Origin: JAWLFI01 sp964626595
Lineage (GTDB): Bacteria > Bacteroidota > Bacteroidia > Chitinophagales > Saprospiraceae
Reading direction: 5' to 3'
Length of the DNA stretch: 6,556 bases
NCBI GenBank assembly: GCA_964626595.1
Contig: CAZVFU010000112.1
Coordinates: 1-6,556, forward strand
Below are positions 6,525 to 6,556 of this stretch, in pieces; positions within the stretch are counted from its first letter, which is position 1, and each line of letters starts with the position of its first letter. Made by a program: the position numbers and the translations under genes. The notes beneath the pieces were generated by a model. It made no database searches. It was not told where the DNA came from and saw only the letters and a list, made by a program, of their open reading frames with translations.

Positions 6525-6556
6525 ATCGGTCTTCCTCCCTGCGGTCGTCACCCATT

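Noticed and set aside
1..6556. CRISPR array, tRNA or rRNA genes, transposase or attachment sites
   Set aside because: No regularly spaced direct repeats, no recognisable tRNA/rRNA segments, and no transposase-like frame were seen on either strand.

Overview
The window is dominated by one tripartite efflux operon, transcribed right to left on the minus strand. It fills about positions 6183 to 442. In transcription order it encodes an outer-membrane factor lipoprotein of the TolC/OprM type, a periplasmic membrane-fusion (adaptor) protein, and a large RND-family inner-membrane permease of the AcrB (HAE-1) type. The three genes overlap: OMF/MFP by 8 nt and MFP/RND by 1 nt (TAATG). They are almost certainly one transcript and one machine: the permease captures substrate and is driven by protons, the adaptor bridges the periplasm, and the OMF provides the exit duct. 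The substrate cannot be read from the sequence.

The organism is Gram-negative, because the window encodes an outer-membrane duct with a lipobox signal peptide. OMF-first gene order, weak Shine-Dalgarno signals in two of the three genes, and the look of the intergenic repeats suggest Bacteroidota. That assignment rests partly on remembered impressions of such repeats and is only moderately supported. Marine Gammaproteobacteria carry similar permeases and cannot be excluded.

Layout: 1-441 holds no convincing gene. It starts with a repeat-like GC-rich motif and a perfect 9-bp-arm inverted repeat (38-57), followed by a 350-nt stretch with overlapping open frames and several small stems that looks like a dispersed or structured element. 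Next come the RND permease (442-3582), the MFP (3582-4757) and the OMF (4750-6183). The remainder, 6184-6556, holds no convincing gene: an AT-richer upstream region, then a GC-rich end with a perfect 22-bp palindrome (6451-6472) and a second inverted repeat (6511-6524).

The most notable point is the 5' end of the OMF gene. The first usable ATG/GTG/TTG in frame (5973 or 5970) lies about 70 codons too late. The in-frame upstream sequence encodes a clear lipoprotein signal peptide and the conserved N-terminal OMF motif, yet contains no canonical start codon. The gene either begins at a rare start (ATT at 6183 is the best candidate) or carries a one-base frameshift next to an out-of-frame ATG at 6187. 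I found no clearly novel multi-gene system. The efflux operon is of a known type, and the intergenic elements and the start-codon anomaly are what deserve a second look.
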